From Helochares maculicollis (Eukaryota > Arthropoda > Insecta > Coleoptera > Hydrophilidae), in contig JAWQRO010000176.1 of the NCBI GenBank assembly GCA_033557835.1, positions 1 to 50,807 of the forward strand: a stretch of DNA of 50,807 nucleotides, in the 5' to 3' direction. The notes under the pieces are model-generated. The model was not told the origin of the DNA. It saw only the letters and a program-made list of their open reading frames with translations, and did no database searches. This document shows positions 25,401 through 38,200 of this stretch, piece after piece; positions within the stretch are counted from its first letter, which is position 1, and every line of letters starts with the position of its first letter. The translations under genes and the position numbers were made by a program.

Positions 25401-28400
25401 CTTGAGCTGGATTTAATTTTAATCATAATGACCATGGGTAGGACCCAACAAATATCTTTATGCCCAGCCGCTTTGTCTATGCTTCATCATTCACGCCTCA
25501 GGTGTTTGAAGTTACCTAGCATTGATAAATGGTTCCATGCTGGATTAGCCTGTCAGGTCTTGGGTGTTTTCGCCATTCCCCCAGAGCTGGAAAAGTAAGT
25601 TTCTAGTAAAAACAAGCAGCATTATTTTTTTCGATTTTTATTTAAGAGTGATCCAAATGAAGAGCAATGGGAACCCCGGCTGGATCGAAAACTATCTCTT
25701 GAGTTTATCGCAAGGTGGGGGTTTGCAAATAAAGAATGTCTTCAAAGGAGACGTAAATGAGTTGGGAATGGTTGTTCCGCCCGTTGAAATGCTGGAGCGG
25801 CAGTCTCCTGAAGCAATGAGGCGAATGCTGGAGCACGAAATGGAACAAGAGCCGGTCCCTGAGGAGGATTCTGATGAAGTGGCCAGAAAAAACTATGGTT
25901 GGCTTATGTTTAGACATTGTTTTCGAGACAGCCATACGAATCTGATGCGATTAAAGCTCCAAACAAGCTATATCGGCGACGCTCCCATTTGTCTCATCAC
26001 CCCAGGCTATAAAATTGAAGAAGTTGACCCAGAGATGCCCATGGACGTTTTCATAATGAAAACTTTCGACTCCCTCACATCTTTTGAGCAGCAACTACTT
26101 AAATGTAGCGCTGTACTTGGAGAGACGTTCCCTAGAGACATGCTGGTTTACATCATGGGGTCGGCAGCCCCCAGACCGACGGCTTTGGCAGTTCAGAAAT
26201 TGTTTGAGTTTAAAATCTTAACTTGTGCCCAAGGAGACTTCACTCAAGGGGACACTAATATGATGTTCAGGCAACGGCTGTCTACAACTCAGCAACACGT
26301 TAAGTGCGAATGTAGAGGGTTGAAAATCCATGAAACCTGCCTGGATTTGCCCAAATATGCCTCTTGCGGCTACATGAGGTTCCGGCTGCCCATGTTCCGA
26401 GATATCACCTACAATTTACTTACTGATAACCAAAAGAAAGACTTTCACGGGCGAGGGGTTCGATACTTGGAGAAAGAAACCAGAAAGTGCCGCTCTTGCG
26501 GTAATGGCTACTTTGTTAAATTCCTGGGAACTCGAAATGAAGATGTAAGCAAATTTATTAAGAGAGGCTTGTATTATTTAGTCAGTAGAGTACCCTATGT
26601 TTTATTCTATTTTCATGGATTAGAGCATGTAATTTATTTAAGCTGTTTTTGTAGCTCAGGCGAAATGTAGTAAAAGAACGAAAAGTACGTGACAGGAGTG
26701 CCAGTATAACAAGCAGGGGAAGTATGGACTATCATAGCGCTCGAAGAATGTCTATACAGAGTGATCTTACACAAATTAGTTCGGCTTCTCGGTCCACTGT
26801 AAAAAGAGAAACCGTATATAGTTATACTGCAGCTTCGGGGACGATTGATACAAGATTTGAAAAAACCAGAACTTATGGTAACTACTCTCTTTATATGATT
26901 AAATTGATTTCTTTTTATTCTTGTATACTAAACAAAGTATATAATTATCATGTCATCAAAGGTGTAGTTAACAATATTGCCAACTTTAATAGGTGATTAC
27001 TTGACAAGGGCTTATTTAAAAATGTATTTTTGTTAGAAACTTACAAATCTCATCTGTGTGAAAAAATTGAGTTGCTGGTTTTGGCTTTAATATGTGTTAT
27101 AACATATCAGTAATCAATGTCAGTCTTGCCATTTTATTTCATTTTACTTGTTATTTAAAAGCATTCTTGATTATTTCTCAATTTTTAAACTTCTCTAAAT
27201 CCTTTGCATTTTACATACCCGTATTATAAGGTATTAAGATCATGAAAAAATTCGACCTGGAGATTTTGATAGATCTCCATGCTTTGAGTGCCTCTGAATC
27301 CATTTTGATCAATTTTGTCATGTTGTCTGTGTATGTAAACGGACCGGCCGTTTTAGGTAGAGCGATAAAATTTTGTATACGGCTATTATCGCAAAATCTT
27401 ATTTTTATGTGGGAATGTTGAGTGGAGACACTTCAGTTTTTTTTTAATGGAGGAAAAGTTTTTCTTTATTACTGGCATTTTGGCAAAACATTTTCTGTAT
27501 TAATATAATATGTATTAATAAAGTGAAAAGAATACTATCTTCCTCCCCTACCCCCTTTCATCTGCTTAGCAAAAGAAAATATATGTAGCCTGTTTCGTGA
27601 TTAAGTTTTGAAACTTAAAGGGGTAGTAGATGTAAAATATTTAAAATGATAGGTTTTTGTTTCCATTGCCTGTTAACAGCTCAATAAATTTCAATCAAAG
27701 AGGTAAGACAAGCAGCACATGTTTGGTCGATTATTAGTTAATGCTTTCATTTTAATATATTTAAAATATTTTAAAATTATTACTTAAAATTTGCTAAATT
27801 AGGAGGGTTATTTTCTTCACCCCTTATTCTAAGAATTTTTTAAATGCATTTCTTTGTTGGAACTGCTTCCATTGGCAATAATCTAATATTATTACCCCTA
27901 TAATTTAAAAAGTTTATTACTGCCTCCAACAGCTATCACTGTCCATAAAAAGTATAGACTTTACAAAACTAGCATTTTACCTCAGCATTGTCTTTTTATT
28001 CATGTTTATACTTTAGCTATAATATTCTAATGCTAATATTATTGTTTATTTTTACTAACTCTTTGGTTTTCATTAGTTGATACATATTTATCCTTGAAAG
28101 ACTGTTAAATCTTTGCTTGAAATAAAAACCTTGTTTTGTGTCTTTATTTATGTATCTGAAGTGGACTGTACTGTACTGAAACTCGCAGCTTTGTTGGATC
28201 ACATCTAGCAAATGTTGCAAAAGCGGGTGATTTTTGTTGTTTCGCTCCTTTTATATAGGACACAGAAAGCGATACGCATTGAGTGGATCATGCCCCAATG
28301 CCTCTTCTTCTTTCTCCTGTTGTTGTTAGCGATTCAACAGACTGTTTATTTGAATGAAAATCAGACTGGCAATCTTAATTAAGAGAGAGATATATTCGTC

Positions 28401-30745
28401 TGATGGCTATTATAACCTTATACTAGATTTATTGGATAAGTCCAGGTCAAACAATCTGGATGCTATCCTGTCTACATAAATATACAAACCACTCCAAAAT
28501 AGATAATATGGATTCATCGGAGGTCCTCAAAACGTGAATATTCTGAAGTCGCATTTTTGCAAGACCTTTCTTATGCTACACTATAGAGTAATGTTAGGGC
28601 AAAAAAATAGAAAATTCGTTGGTAATATTATATTGTTTTTATATTTTAATAGCTTACCTGAAAAACGATTTATTTGGCTTCACTACAATTCATCGGCTAC
28701 GAAACAGCCGATCTTTGACAAGAACATTCTCAAATGCTGATTTTACAAACTGTCAGTGCGCTCAAATTTTAAACTCTATGTATTCGCAAATGCTGGAGCA
28801 CTGCCGAGGTGCCGGCCTTGTCGAAAAGTTGATGGACACAATGCTGGAGTACGCCTACGTCTGCATTTTAACGTATAACATCCCCCATGCCATGAAAATT
28901 TTGGACGATGCCACTGAATTTGTTAAGGTAATTAAAAAGAACTTTGAGCACTTGTTCATCATGTTGGTCTCTGAAAATAATATATTTTACAAATGGATAT
29001 TTGTTGTATTTATTTCATCGATGTTGCGTGTGTTTCTATCTGAAAATAGTTGCAATTTCTAAAGCTAATGTTTAATGTTTTTAATTAATGTACCGCGAAT
29101 AAAATCAAAGACCAAATACAATACATATTTTTTGTCAAATATTTTGGCAGGTCTAAATATCTGAAAGATTCAAATTTATAGAGCAAAAAAATGAACATAG
29201 ACGAAGAAGAACAAGAATGGAAAATCCCTCTGATGATAGGGAAGATCAAGACACTAATAGGAAGCTGCAGATTGCAGCTGGGCCAAATGAAAGAAGCATA
29301 CGAGTGTTTCACCCAAGCGATGGTCCTCTACGGCTATCCTTTCCCTACTAACAAAAACGTCATCAAGTTTTATATCAAGTGCATTGAATTCAAACTTTGC
29401 TTTGGCATCTACGTGATCCCAAGAATCATTTACAGCTACGTTGAAGGCTATGAAGCTGAATTTTGTGATAATGTCTCCGAGTGCCTCTCGCTGCTCTGCA
29501 ATCTCTTCGTGGATCTGGAAATGTGGGAGGATGCCGAACTTGCTGCGGCTTGGAGTCTGAATAGGTGTTTGAAGTCAAAGATGGATTTCTACAAGCTTTG
29601 CATAGCTTTCGGAAATATGATTTTAGTAGCTCACCACATGGGGCGAAAAGCGCTCAGCATTGGGCTGGAAATTCACGCCTTGAGAATGTGCCATAAGAAA
29701 AAATCCGCAGTCGAATCACAAGAGTTATTTGCCGTAGTCAAAATGTACTCGGCAATTTTCTCGGCGAGATTCACACGTTCTGAAATTGACAGCACCATAG
29801 CGATTGGGTTTGTGCTCAGCAGGATTTGCGCGACGATTCATGCTACCATTGTTTGCTTGAAGGTGCTCCCTCTGCTAGTGCAGGCTCTGCTTTTCAAGAA
29901 GCGAGTCATGGAAGCCGCGAGTTTGCTCCATGAGTTGGAATATTATGCAGAAGAAGACATCGACAATTCGGGAAGGACGTGGTTTTATGCACTTTGTGTC
30001 TGCATCAACTTGGAAACTGGGTATACAGTTATCCCATTTGGACGATGCGAGAAATTCTACCAAATCGAGGGAGAGACTATGATAACCATTCGAGATCCAG
30101 ATGCAGAACGACGATATTACACCGTAATGTGGCTGTGGTGTGTCCGTAACTGTGAGTGGGAAGCCGCAGCTGTATGGTACACCAAAGCCAGGGATTTCAC
30201 TATAAATCCAGATGATAACTTAGACAATGCTTTCACAGCTCTGTATTTGCTCGAGGGTTTACTTCTGTATCTAGTGTGCAAAATGGATAAGAGAAATGTT
30301 AAAACAATCGCCCATACGTATGCCGACATCAAGGATTTAGTTGGCATTTTGGATACGATCGGCAAAAGATGTCCGACTATTCTGCCAAGGTGGTTTTCAG
30401 TTTTAAATTTGCAATATTCAGAGGTCGCATTTTCATTAGTTTAAAAATTTGTTTGATTGCAGGTTAACGCACCTTAAGATTTATTTCAAGTTGATTCAAG
30501 ATACAGATGCCAACTTTTCCCATATGTTGAGTAAAGCCATGAAGACTGCTGCCAACTTAGAGAATCTCTTGGAGGTGGCATGGATGGAGCATTCGGAAAA
30601 GGCCTGGAACAATAACTTGAGTTCAGTTGCAATTGATTTTTGGAGAGACCATTGCGATCCCGATAATTTACTGGATTACCACGAGGTTGACTTTAACGGC
30701 GGTAAACTGGGTTTGTTTACATTACCACAGCCGCTCTTTGTTTAA
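19402..30745 (+). CDS. Soluble adenylyl cyclase (adenylate cyclase type 10-like)
   Basis: Eleven exons with matching phases: 19402..19414, 19577..20398, 20585..20665, 22673..23324, 24742..25249, 25320..25594, 25647..26544, 26655..26877, 28653..28927, 29182..30389 and 30463..30745. They encode 1745 residues (human sAC 1610). C1 catalytic domain, about residues 80-280, has metal Asp92 (LLFGDVSGFT) and Asp142, with Lys138 in DVLKFSGDAF. C2, about 340-520, has Lys390, Thr461, Asn468 and Arg472 (VNKAAR). Then comes an ATPase-like region with a degenerate Walker A at 577-584 (GDARQGLT) and VVAIDNSEQ as a Walker B-like strand. A Cys-rich stretch, a Ser/Arg-rich insert (about 1084-1158) and a long helical-repeat tail follow. 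The family makes cAMP from ATP and responds to bicarbonate and calcium in cytosol, mitochondria or cilia. The two ATGs at 19402 and 19405 are equally good starts. No transmembrane segments are seen, unlike other insect cyclases. Confidence 0.9.
21363..22250 (+). mobile_element. Mariner transposase relic in cyclase intron 3
   Basis: Reads MATDKEHSGHCILYEFQQGR and WFEKFKEGGLDL, the mariner N-terminal helix-turn-helix region. After frameshifts and stops come TRDKKITYEN (first catalytic Asp, usually GDEKW), IIFHHDNSRPQ (second Asp) and HPPDSPDLSSSDFHLFL (third Asp, D34D spacing). Several stops and shifts make it non-coding. It resembles the irritans-type branch. Confidence 0.85.
23325..24179. other. 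Cyclase intron 4, left part
   Basis: Very AT-rich and low in complexity, with loose repeats of 'caagatca/agatcaa'-like words between 23650 and 23780. No gene seen. Confidence 0.45.
24180..24500 (-). mobile_element. N-terminal fragment of a second mariner, cyclase intron 4
   Basis: On the minus strand it reads GLKPKEIYKQKHVRFQWVAE and INLEDDPHQGRPKTATTPEV, the start of a mariner transposase of a different branch from the one in intron 3. It is preceded by 'caataagttctcga', like a mariner terminal repeat, near 24470-24486. Only the 5' end remains. Confidence 0.75.
27211..27440 (-). repeat. Dispersed repeat family, copy 1
   Basis: Reverse-complement match to the core of the copy at 38.4-38.6 kb: shared words around 'gtttacatacacaga', 'gattcagaggcactcaaa' and 'aattttttcatgatc'. 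The end near 'acccgtattata' looks like a terminus. Confidence 0.65.
28434..28590 (+). repeat. Dispersed repeat family, copy 2
   Basis: Diverged copy: 'gtctacataaatatacaaac', then 'gattcatcggaggtcctcaaa' and 'cttatgctacactatagag' line up with the same order in the copy at 38.4-38.6 kb. Confidence 0.5.
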
Positions 30746-32287
30746 ATTATACAAATTAATCAGATATTTTTACACATTTAATTAATGCCATTTTGTATAA
30801 TTGTATTTTATATGTAAATGTTAAAAAATATACAAGCGTATAAAAAAAGTATTCTGATGATTACTTTATGTGTATCCATGTGTGTAGATTGTTATGATTT
30901 GTGTGAATAAGGTCTTATTGATATTGATTTAGATGTAGACATCAATTTTATCATGTTTTGGACTCAACTGATATTTTAGTCTAGCGGTGAGTAAATTAGC
31001 GACTAAACATGTCTGAACAATTAAAATAGAGTCGGGTAGTTTAGCAAGCAATTTAGTCCAGTTGATCCATTTTATGCTACTTTTATTGAGCGACTATGCC
31101 CCCCACCATATATCACCAGCTAAACAAGTCAGAAGTTATTTTAATAGAGTTCTTAAATTGCTGTAAAAATGTCGTTTAGCTGGAGCATAAACAACTTTAA
31201 AATTTGTGTCTAAATAAAGTGGGCAGGAAAGCGTTGAAAAAGTGAGAAATGTGGCTGGTAAGAGAAATATAATTGGTAGGTAAGAAATATAGTTTTACAA
31301 AGCAATCTTTAATTACTACAACAATTAGAAAAACAACGTTCAACAGAAGAAAACAGAGAAAGGATATGGGAAAATTATTTGTGTTAGAATAAAAGAGAAT
31401 GTTCTTTCCTGATGTTTAAAAGTAGTAAGACCTAAGGATTTACAATAGATTTTGTATATTACTTAGAACAATTTCAGCTAAAGTGAACAAAAACTCATCA
31501 TGATGGTTCATTTGTAAATATTTCTGCCGACAGCATGAACTTAATGAATAATAAGAGATATATTTCTATAAAATCACCCTTTTACGGCCCTTGACTTAAA
31601 TAACCATAAAACTGCAAAGCCCATCTTAAATTCTTTTTAAAGAAATATCAGCATAGCGCATTTTTAATTTCTGCAGTCTTTATGGATATTTTTATTAATT
31701 TAACAAATAACTCCTAAACCCCTTCTTTAAACCAATATTTAAAAAACGACACGTTTTTATTTTAAAGAAGAATTTTAACACTTGTTAATAAAATTTATTT
31801 GTCAATATTTTATACAATAAAATATAATCTTATTTATATATATAAAATATGTATACAGTAAACATTAATAACTTGTATATAGTATATGTATAAGATTTTT
31901 GATTTTTTAGCAAAAATTACAGGCACGTTTTTCTAAGGTTATTTCATTACGTAATGTTACAACTTTAATTCGTTACAAGTAAATCATTATCAAGATTAAA
32001 GCAAGGATTTGGCCTTGTTCCTATAAATGCATCTCAGGCACTTGCTTTAGGCACAGACTTTTTTACAAATATTTTACAAAGACGTCTCAATAAATTCCAA
32101 GCAAAATCTTGGTTTTTAACAGTAAAAGCGATTTTAATACATATTGTTATATCCGAAGGAGAAACATTATTAACAGTTGTTATTCAGCACACCTACTCGC
32201 GTTTCTTGTTATAACTCGTTTAAATTAATTTCCATAACAAAAGTTCGTCTTACCGACCCAGTTATACAAATTTTAAATAAAGAACGT
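30746..32287. other. Convergent 3' region between the cyclase and kindlin genes
   Basis: AT-rich 3' flanks of two converging genes. A TTTATT at 31794-31799 would read AATAAA on the minus strand and could end the kindlin transcript. A short run of TA dinucleotides lies near 31830-31900. No gene seen. Confidence 0.5.
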
Positions 32288-35200
32288 TTACGACCAGCCA
32301 CCGGTCAGCTTGTGGAATAACTCTTCATTTAACGTTTGATTAGCTTCTTTGGATCGCATCGATAAAAAGATGTACCCACCGATAAATTCATGAACTACTT
32401 TACAATCAGCCGAGAGGCAGCTAAAGACAATATTTCCTTCTTCGAATTGCACCATCATGTGCTTGACCTCCCAGTTTACGTTCCAAGCTTTCATTGTGTT
32501 GTAGCGCCAAGTTTTCAAGTGATCTCCTGTATTTATGTCCATTTTCATGATCCTGTTGTGGGCGACGCCCAACAGCTCTTCCTTTTTGCTGTTCATGAAT
32601 TTAATGACAAATAAGGTTATACCGTATTCTGGGAGCGATTGCCATGCCTTGATGTAGTTCAGCTTGGCATCGACTAAAGACAAACTTTTCACATTCGCAT
32701 GAGCTTCTAAGATGCGCTGGACTATTTTAGTTTTGGTCTTCTTGGAATATCGGGGAGAGATGTAATCATCGGGTTGTATGTCCAACGAACTTGGGTTTAT
32801 GGCAGGGCCATCAGCGGGTCGTTGCATTTGGAGGAAATCCAAGATCGTCCTGACTTCAGAATCGTAAGAGCTATCGGCTAAAGAGCGTCCTTTTGCAGCG
32901 AGACGGCAGCAAGCCATCCATTTGGCATATTGTTTGTCGTCGTCACACCTTATGTACATTTCAGACATACCCTCGGCGCTCGGAACTTCCAATTTAATTC
33001 CATATTTGTTCTGGCTGATGTTTACGTCGGGAGTGACTTCGCATCCTTTCAAATTGACTGCGTGGACAGGGGTTGCTCGGTGGACCATTTCTTCACGGCT
33101 CTTATAGAGATAAAGGTGAAGGTCTCGGCAGGTGAACCAATACTTTTTGTAGGCTTTCAGTGTAAATCGTTTGTGTCTGTAAAGATAAATGGGATACACT
33201 TTAAAATAAATTTCATTATTTTATAATATCTTATAAATCAAGGCCTTCTCAAACTAGTAATCTATTAGATTATTAGCTTTTATCGTCTGAAATTCTAATA
33301 CATATGTTAGAGATTGTATTTTTTGTAAGCCAAATACCAATATTTAGTTTATTTAAGCGTAGAGCATCGAATTAAAAGGAATAAACCATCCAAGTAGATT
33401 GTAAACATATCAAGGAATTCGAGTAGGTAATGAAAACTTTGTAGCGAATCAATTTTAATTGAAAAATTTGCTCATCTGACACTCCAAATATTTGTTGTGG
33501 CCAATGAAGAGTATTTATCGTCTGTAAATTTTAGCGTGTCACCTACAGCATTACCCACAATTTTTCCATATAGCTGAAGTCATCCTATTAACCCTTCACT
33601 GACATAGCCGGTTGCTAAATGTAGAAAATTTCAGTCTACAAAATGTTCTGGTTGCCCAGTGTTCGAAGCTACCGCCAAATTTGCCACTTAAATGTTTTCT
33701 GTGGGTACATACAGCACATTCAACAATGTCACCTCATAGACGGTTTCAAGTCACTATTATTTCAACAACTTTTACACTATAGTTCACCTTATCAAAGTCA
33801 AGTCATGACACATCTTTTAAGCAAACTCGTGCAATGAATATTAATTTTTCATAATTTTATACAGTTCTAATTTAAAACATTGTCTAGTGAATTTGAAAAA
33901 ACTATAGAAATGATTATGAACAATTCAGATAAAGAAATGGAGGATGCATTAGATTCAGAAGAGGAAACTGACATCTTCAGATCTATACAAGTTTGTAGCA
34001 TTAATTATCCAAGTAGGTCATGACTAAAGGAATAGAAATAAAAGTTGTATGTGTAAAGATGAGCAAATATAAAAAATATATATATATATATATATAAATT
34101 CAAATATTCTTTTGGATAGGCATACAATATGACAGTTTATTTGAGAAAACAAAAAAAAATTAGCAAATAGAGAAATCACAGCAACTCATGTACAATTCTG
34201 TAATTAGTTGGAGTGGAGTCCGAATATGGACAATTATTTTTCTTCACCAGCATTACTGGAGCGAAAAATAAATTATATGGTACCATTAAATTCAACAGAT
34301 GCGGAATATGATTCTGATGTTGGACCAACGAGTATGAAGTTAAAAAGAGAAGATAATATTACACAGGTGAGGGGAATTTTAAGTGTTATTTGTTGGAAAG
34401 ATAAACGAAATGATTACTTGCTAACTAATATGCACTCGCCTCCTGTAGATAGTAATTGAATGGATTAATTCAACAATGTCATAAAAGCGTGAGTTGTTGA
34501 AGATTACATCATTAATAAGGAATATGTTGATAAATCCGAGAATGGCTAATATCTATGGAATTTTCGCAAAAAACATGGCAATGAACAAAAAAATAATTTT
34601 TCCATTTATTGGATGAAATAATTCTCAATGCACATCTTCTTCAGAAATCAGTTTAATATGAAATTTGATTGTCCAACCTCAAGAGGAAGGTCAAGTACAG
34701 CTGCAGAATTACATCTAATTATATCTTATCTTAATGTGAGACATTGCCCATCAAAATGCAAACAGAGACATTGTCAAGTGTGTTCTTTAAAAGACAAACA
34801 TAAAAACACATCATGCTATTACAAAAAATGAGGTGTCCGCTTGTGTGTTGCCGACAGTTTTAAAAAATGTCAGCAAATGCTATAATATACACGAACAAAC
34901 TAATGTGATGTAACTAAATAAACTTGCATTATTTAGATAACCAAAATATATTTTCTTAACTTCTTGAAGTATTATTCTTAAATTATTTTTCATTTTATAA
35001 TAAAACAATAATAGTAATATGGTAAATTTTTAAAATTTGTTTGACAGTTCTAATGTAAATAGAAAGAGTAATATGATACTTCAAGGAAAGTTTGCACTTT
35101 AACTCGCCCAGTGTATTTTATTTGTTTAGTTGTAAATTTATAATTTAAACGCTATTTAGTAGCTTTAGATGTTTTACTTGCACAATAAAAATCGACTTAG

Positions 35201-38200
35201 AGCCAGATAAGATTCATTGCATGAAGATGTATTAGCAAATATACATGTCATAACATATAAAATATATAAGATTTTAATTTGGTTTATGTTTCATACATAC
35301 GATTTTATTACATTATTATATAAATCATTTTCATTTATGTATATGGGAACGTTAAATGGAGACACTTCAAATTTTTGAGATTGAATTACAATAGGGAGCA
35401 AATTTTGTTGAATAATCGAGTAATGTTGGTGGAATAGGGTTCACTGACTAGCTACTTGGAAGTCTAATTATTGATAGAAATGCAGGTTAGTAATTTTTTT
35501 CAGGATCTTTTGATTTAGTTTGCGAATAGTAACGTTTTGGGAATAAAGTTTTTTCCAAGAAATTTTAGATGTATTTGTTATTGAATTAAATGATTCCTAT
35601 GCAATAAGATATTCTTGAGAACCATTTACAAATGAACATCTATTATTAGTCATGTGAGCATAATTTATATTTACCATATTGAGGGCAACTTTCATTCTGG
35701 AATAGCAACTTTTAATATTCATAAGATAGATTTTAAAACAGCTAACAGTTCTCCTCCACAGTTGGGGCTACTCAAAAAACAAACAATATAAATATGCAAT
35801 TCCTATGTGGAACAACATAGAAACATTCTTCTAATATTCCTAAATTATATAATTTGGATAAACAATTTTTTCGGATGTACATTTTATCATTTTATAACCA
35901 AAGCTGGACCAATCATCTCATTACAACCATTAATTTAATTAATCAAGGCTTTTGGGTTTATGTAGTTAAGTTAGAAAATAACTTCAAATGTAAATTTAGC
36001 TAGAATATTTTTTTCTTTGTTATAAACTATATAAAAAAACTTACTTTAAAAACCTCAACTCGTCATACAGCTCAGGCACTTGTGTGATGTCATTTGATTG
36101 TGCGGAAATATTGGAGCCTTCCAATGTAGTCTGTAAGTCCGTCAAGGCAGCGTCAATATCATCTTCAGTCTGTGATGACACGTTTCCGCTATCGAAATGA
36201 GGTTGGGGTTGATTTGCTTGCAGGTTGACTTGAAGCTACACATGCAAAAATGAAAATCTTTAAAAAATGGAAATTCTTAAGCTTACAAATCTAAGTAATT
36301 AGTCACAATTGAATTATTCTTATATAAAGTTTACGTACCTGTAAGGCAGCAAACATCAACATCTCTTCTTCCGTGCAATCGATTTCTTCATTCAACAACT
36401 GCCATTTGGCCTGCTCATAAATCTGGTTAATTCTAATGGCATCGTACTTGGGATTCAAATCATAGAAGACGTAAAATTTGAATCTAAGGCAAAGAATGTC
36501 ATATTCTCGTACTCCTTGCTCCATAATCGACAGGGAAGAGTCTAACCAAGCTACATTCATTCTCGCTTTTTCAACTAAAGTCTTTGGTCTTACTAATTGG
36601 CCCTTCGCCAAAGGACTGGGGCAAGGGCTTTGTGCTAAGGAACTGTCGTAACCACTTCCGTTCAGCTGTTCTTGACTTAAACTGCTGTTTATGTGCGGGG
36701 AAAAACTCCCGTTCATCAGTTCGTTTCCAGGCCGCCAAGTCCCTGTGTTCTTCATAGGTGTACCGATGGGCGTTGAGGAAGCCGGGGCTCGGTGAGGTGT
36801 AGATGCGCACATAACGGGAGTTTTATCCAAGCTTCCGTTGCTACCATCCGAACTGTGGTTGGCAATGAACGTGTTTGTATCAGGAGGAACATGGCCATTC
36901 TTATGTTCAATTTTCTTTTTAGGCATTTCCTTATAATTGTATTTGAGATGATTCGATTCTAGCGGCTTACACAGAGACAACTCTTCCGGATGCCTGATGC
37001 CTAGTTCTTTGCATAACGAAATGACAGCTGAAAATGTTTTGACCGAAAAGTCAACTTTCATGTCCAAGTAGCGGAGATCAGGTAATTGCACCCTGAGTAA
37101 TTTGTGCATTGGAGTGAAGTACAAGAGTGCATCTGCTTGCACTCCACATTGGTCTAACGTAGAACGGGTCCTTGTAAGCCATATGTTTCTATCCGGCCAC
37201 CAAAGTGCGTGATCAGACCAGTCTATTGAAATTTCTGAAACAAAATGAAACTTATTATAATAAGCAGTTATTAAGAGTGTTCACCTATGCTTTTTACATT
37301 CAAAAGTAATATGCTTCACAATTGACAAACAATCCAGATTTACATTAATATATTAACTTTTGCCAGTAGATGCACTTCTGAATAGAAAATATGGTATTTA
37401 ACACTACAACCAACTTAAGGTTATTAATTACATTCATAGCTAACTTCGTCAGAAATTTCCAAGAATATGTTTCACAATTAAATTGAAAGTCTTGTAGCAG
37501 TTCGATATAAGCTCCACTTTTCGGTTTTTTTATAAGTACCAGGCAAGGTCAGATACAATTTGGTACAATAAATATATAGGTTGCATAAAGCTCCCTAATG
37601 TGTATAATTTTCTATTATGACAGAACAATGAGTAAACTTTTAAGTCTATTCTGAGGTAGCATATTGTTTGAAAAAATCTTGAGTGTCTCCACTCAACATT
37701 CCCGTATAAATATATGTACGACATAAAAGTACCTGCGATTAATAACAATAAAACTACAAATACATGCGTATCAAAACTAAAAGCAAAAGTTTTAATATTT
37801 ATAATTAACATATACTTCAAAGTCTATATTCAACACATTAATATGTTCATAAGGAATATTCAATTCTTATTCAGTTTTATATCATCGGAATATTTTTAAT
37901 ATTTCTTTTTGTAATGTACAATACTTTGTGTTTAAAAAATATATATACTCTTAACTAGTCTGCAATATGGATCGCTTGTAAAAACTCTGCAAAGGGTTGA
38001 ATTTTAAAATGTAAATTCATAATTAAAAAAAAAATTATGACGGTAAAGTCACACTTCCGGTTTTCAAATTTACCCGGAACTATTTGTTATTGCTATATTT
38101 TCCATATTTAACATTTTTGTAACATTCTTGTAAATTTTTTTATTCCAAAGCCTACTAAACTGGGAATTTTTAAAATTGTAAAAATAGCACTTCCGGTGCT

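Larger units (their letters stand above)
26878..28652. other. Cyclase intron 8 with two copies of a dispersed repeat
   Basis: Contains repeat copies at 27211-27440 and 28434-28590 (entered separately). A run of Ts and a C-rich patch (27541-27560) lie between. No coding exon that fits the phase 1 junction was found inside it. Confidence 0.55.
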
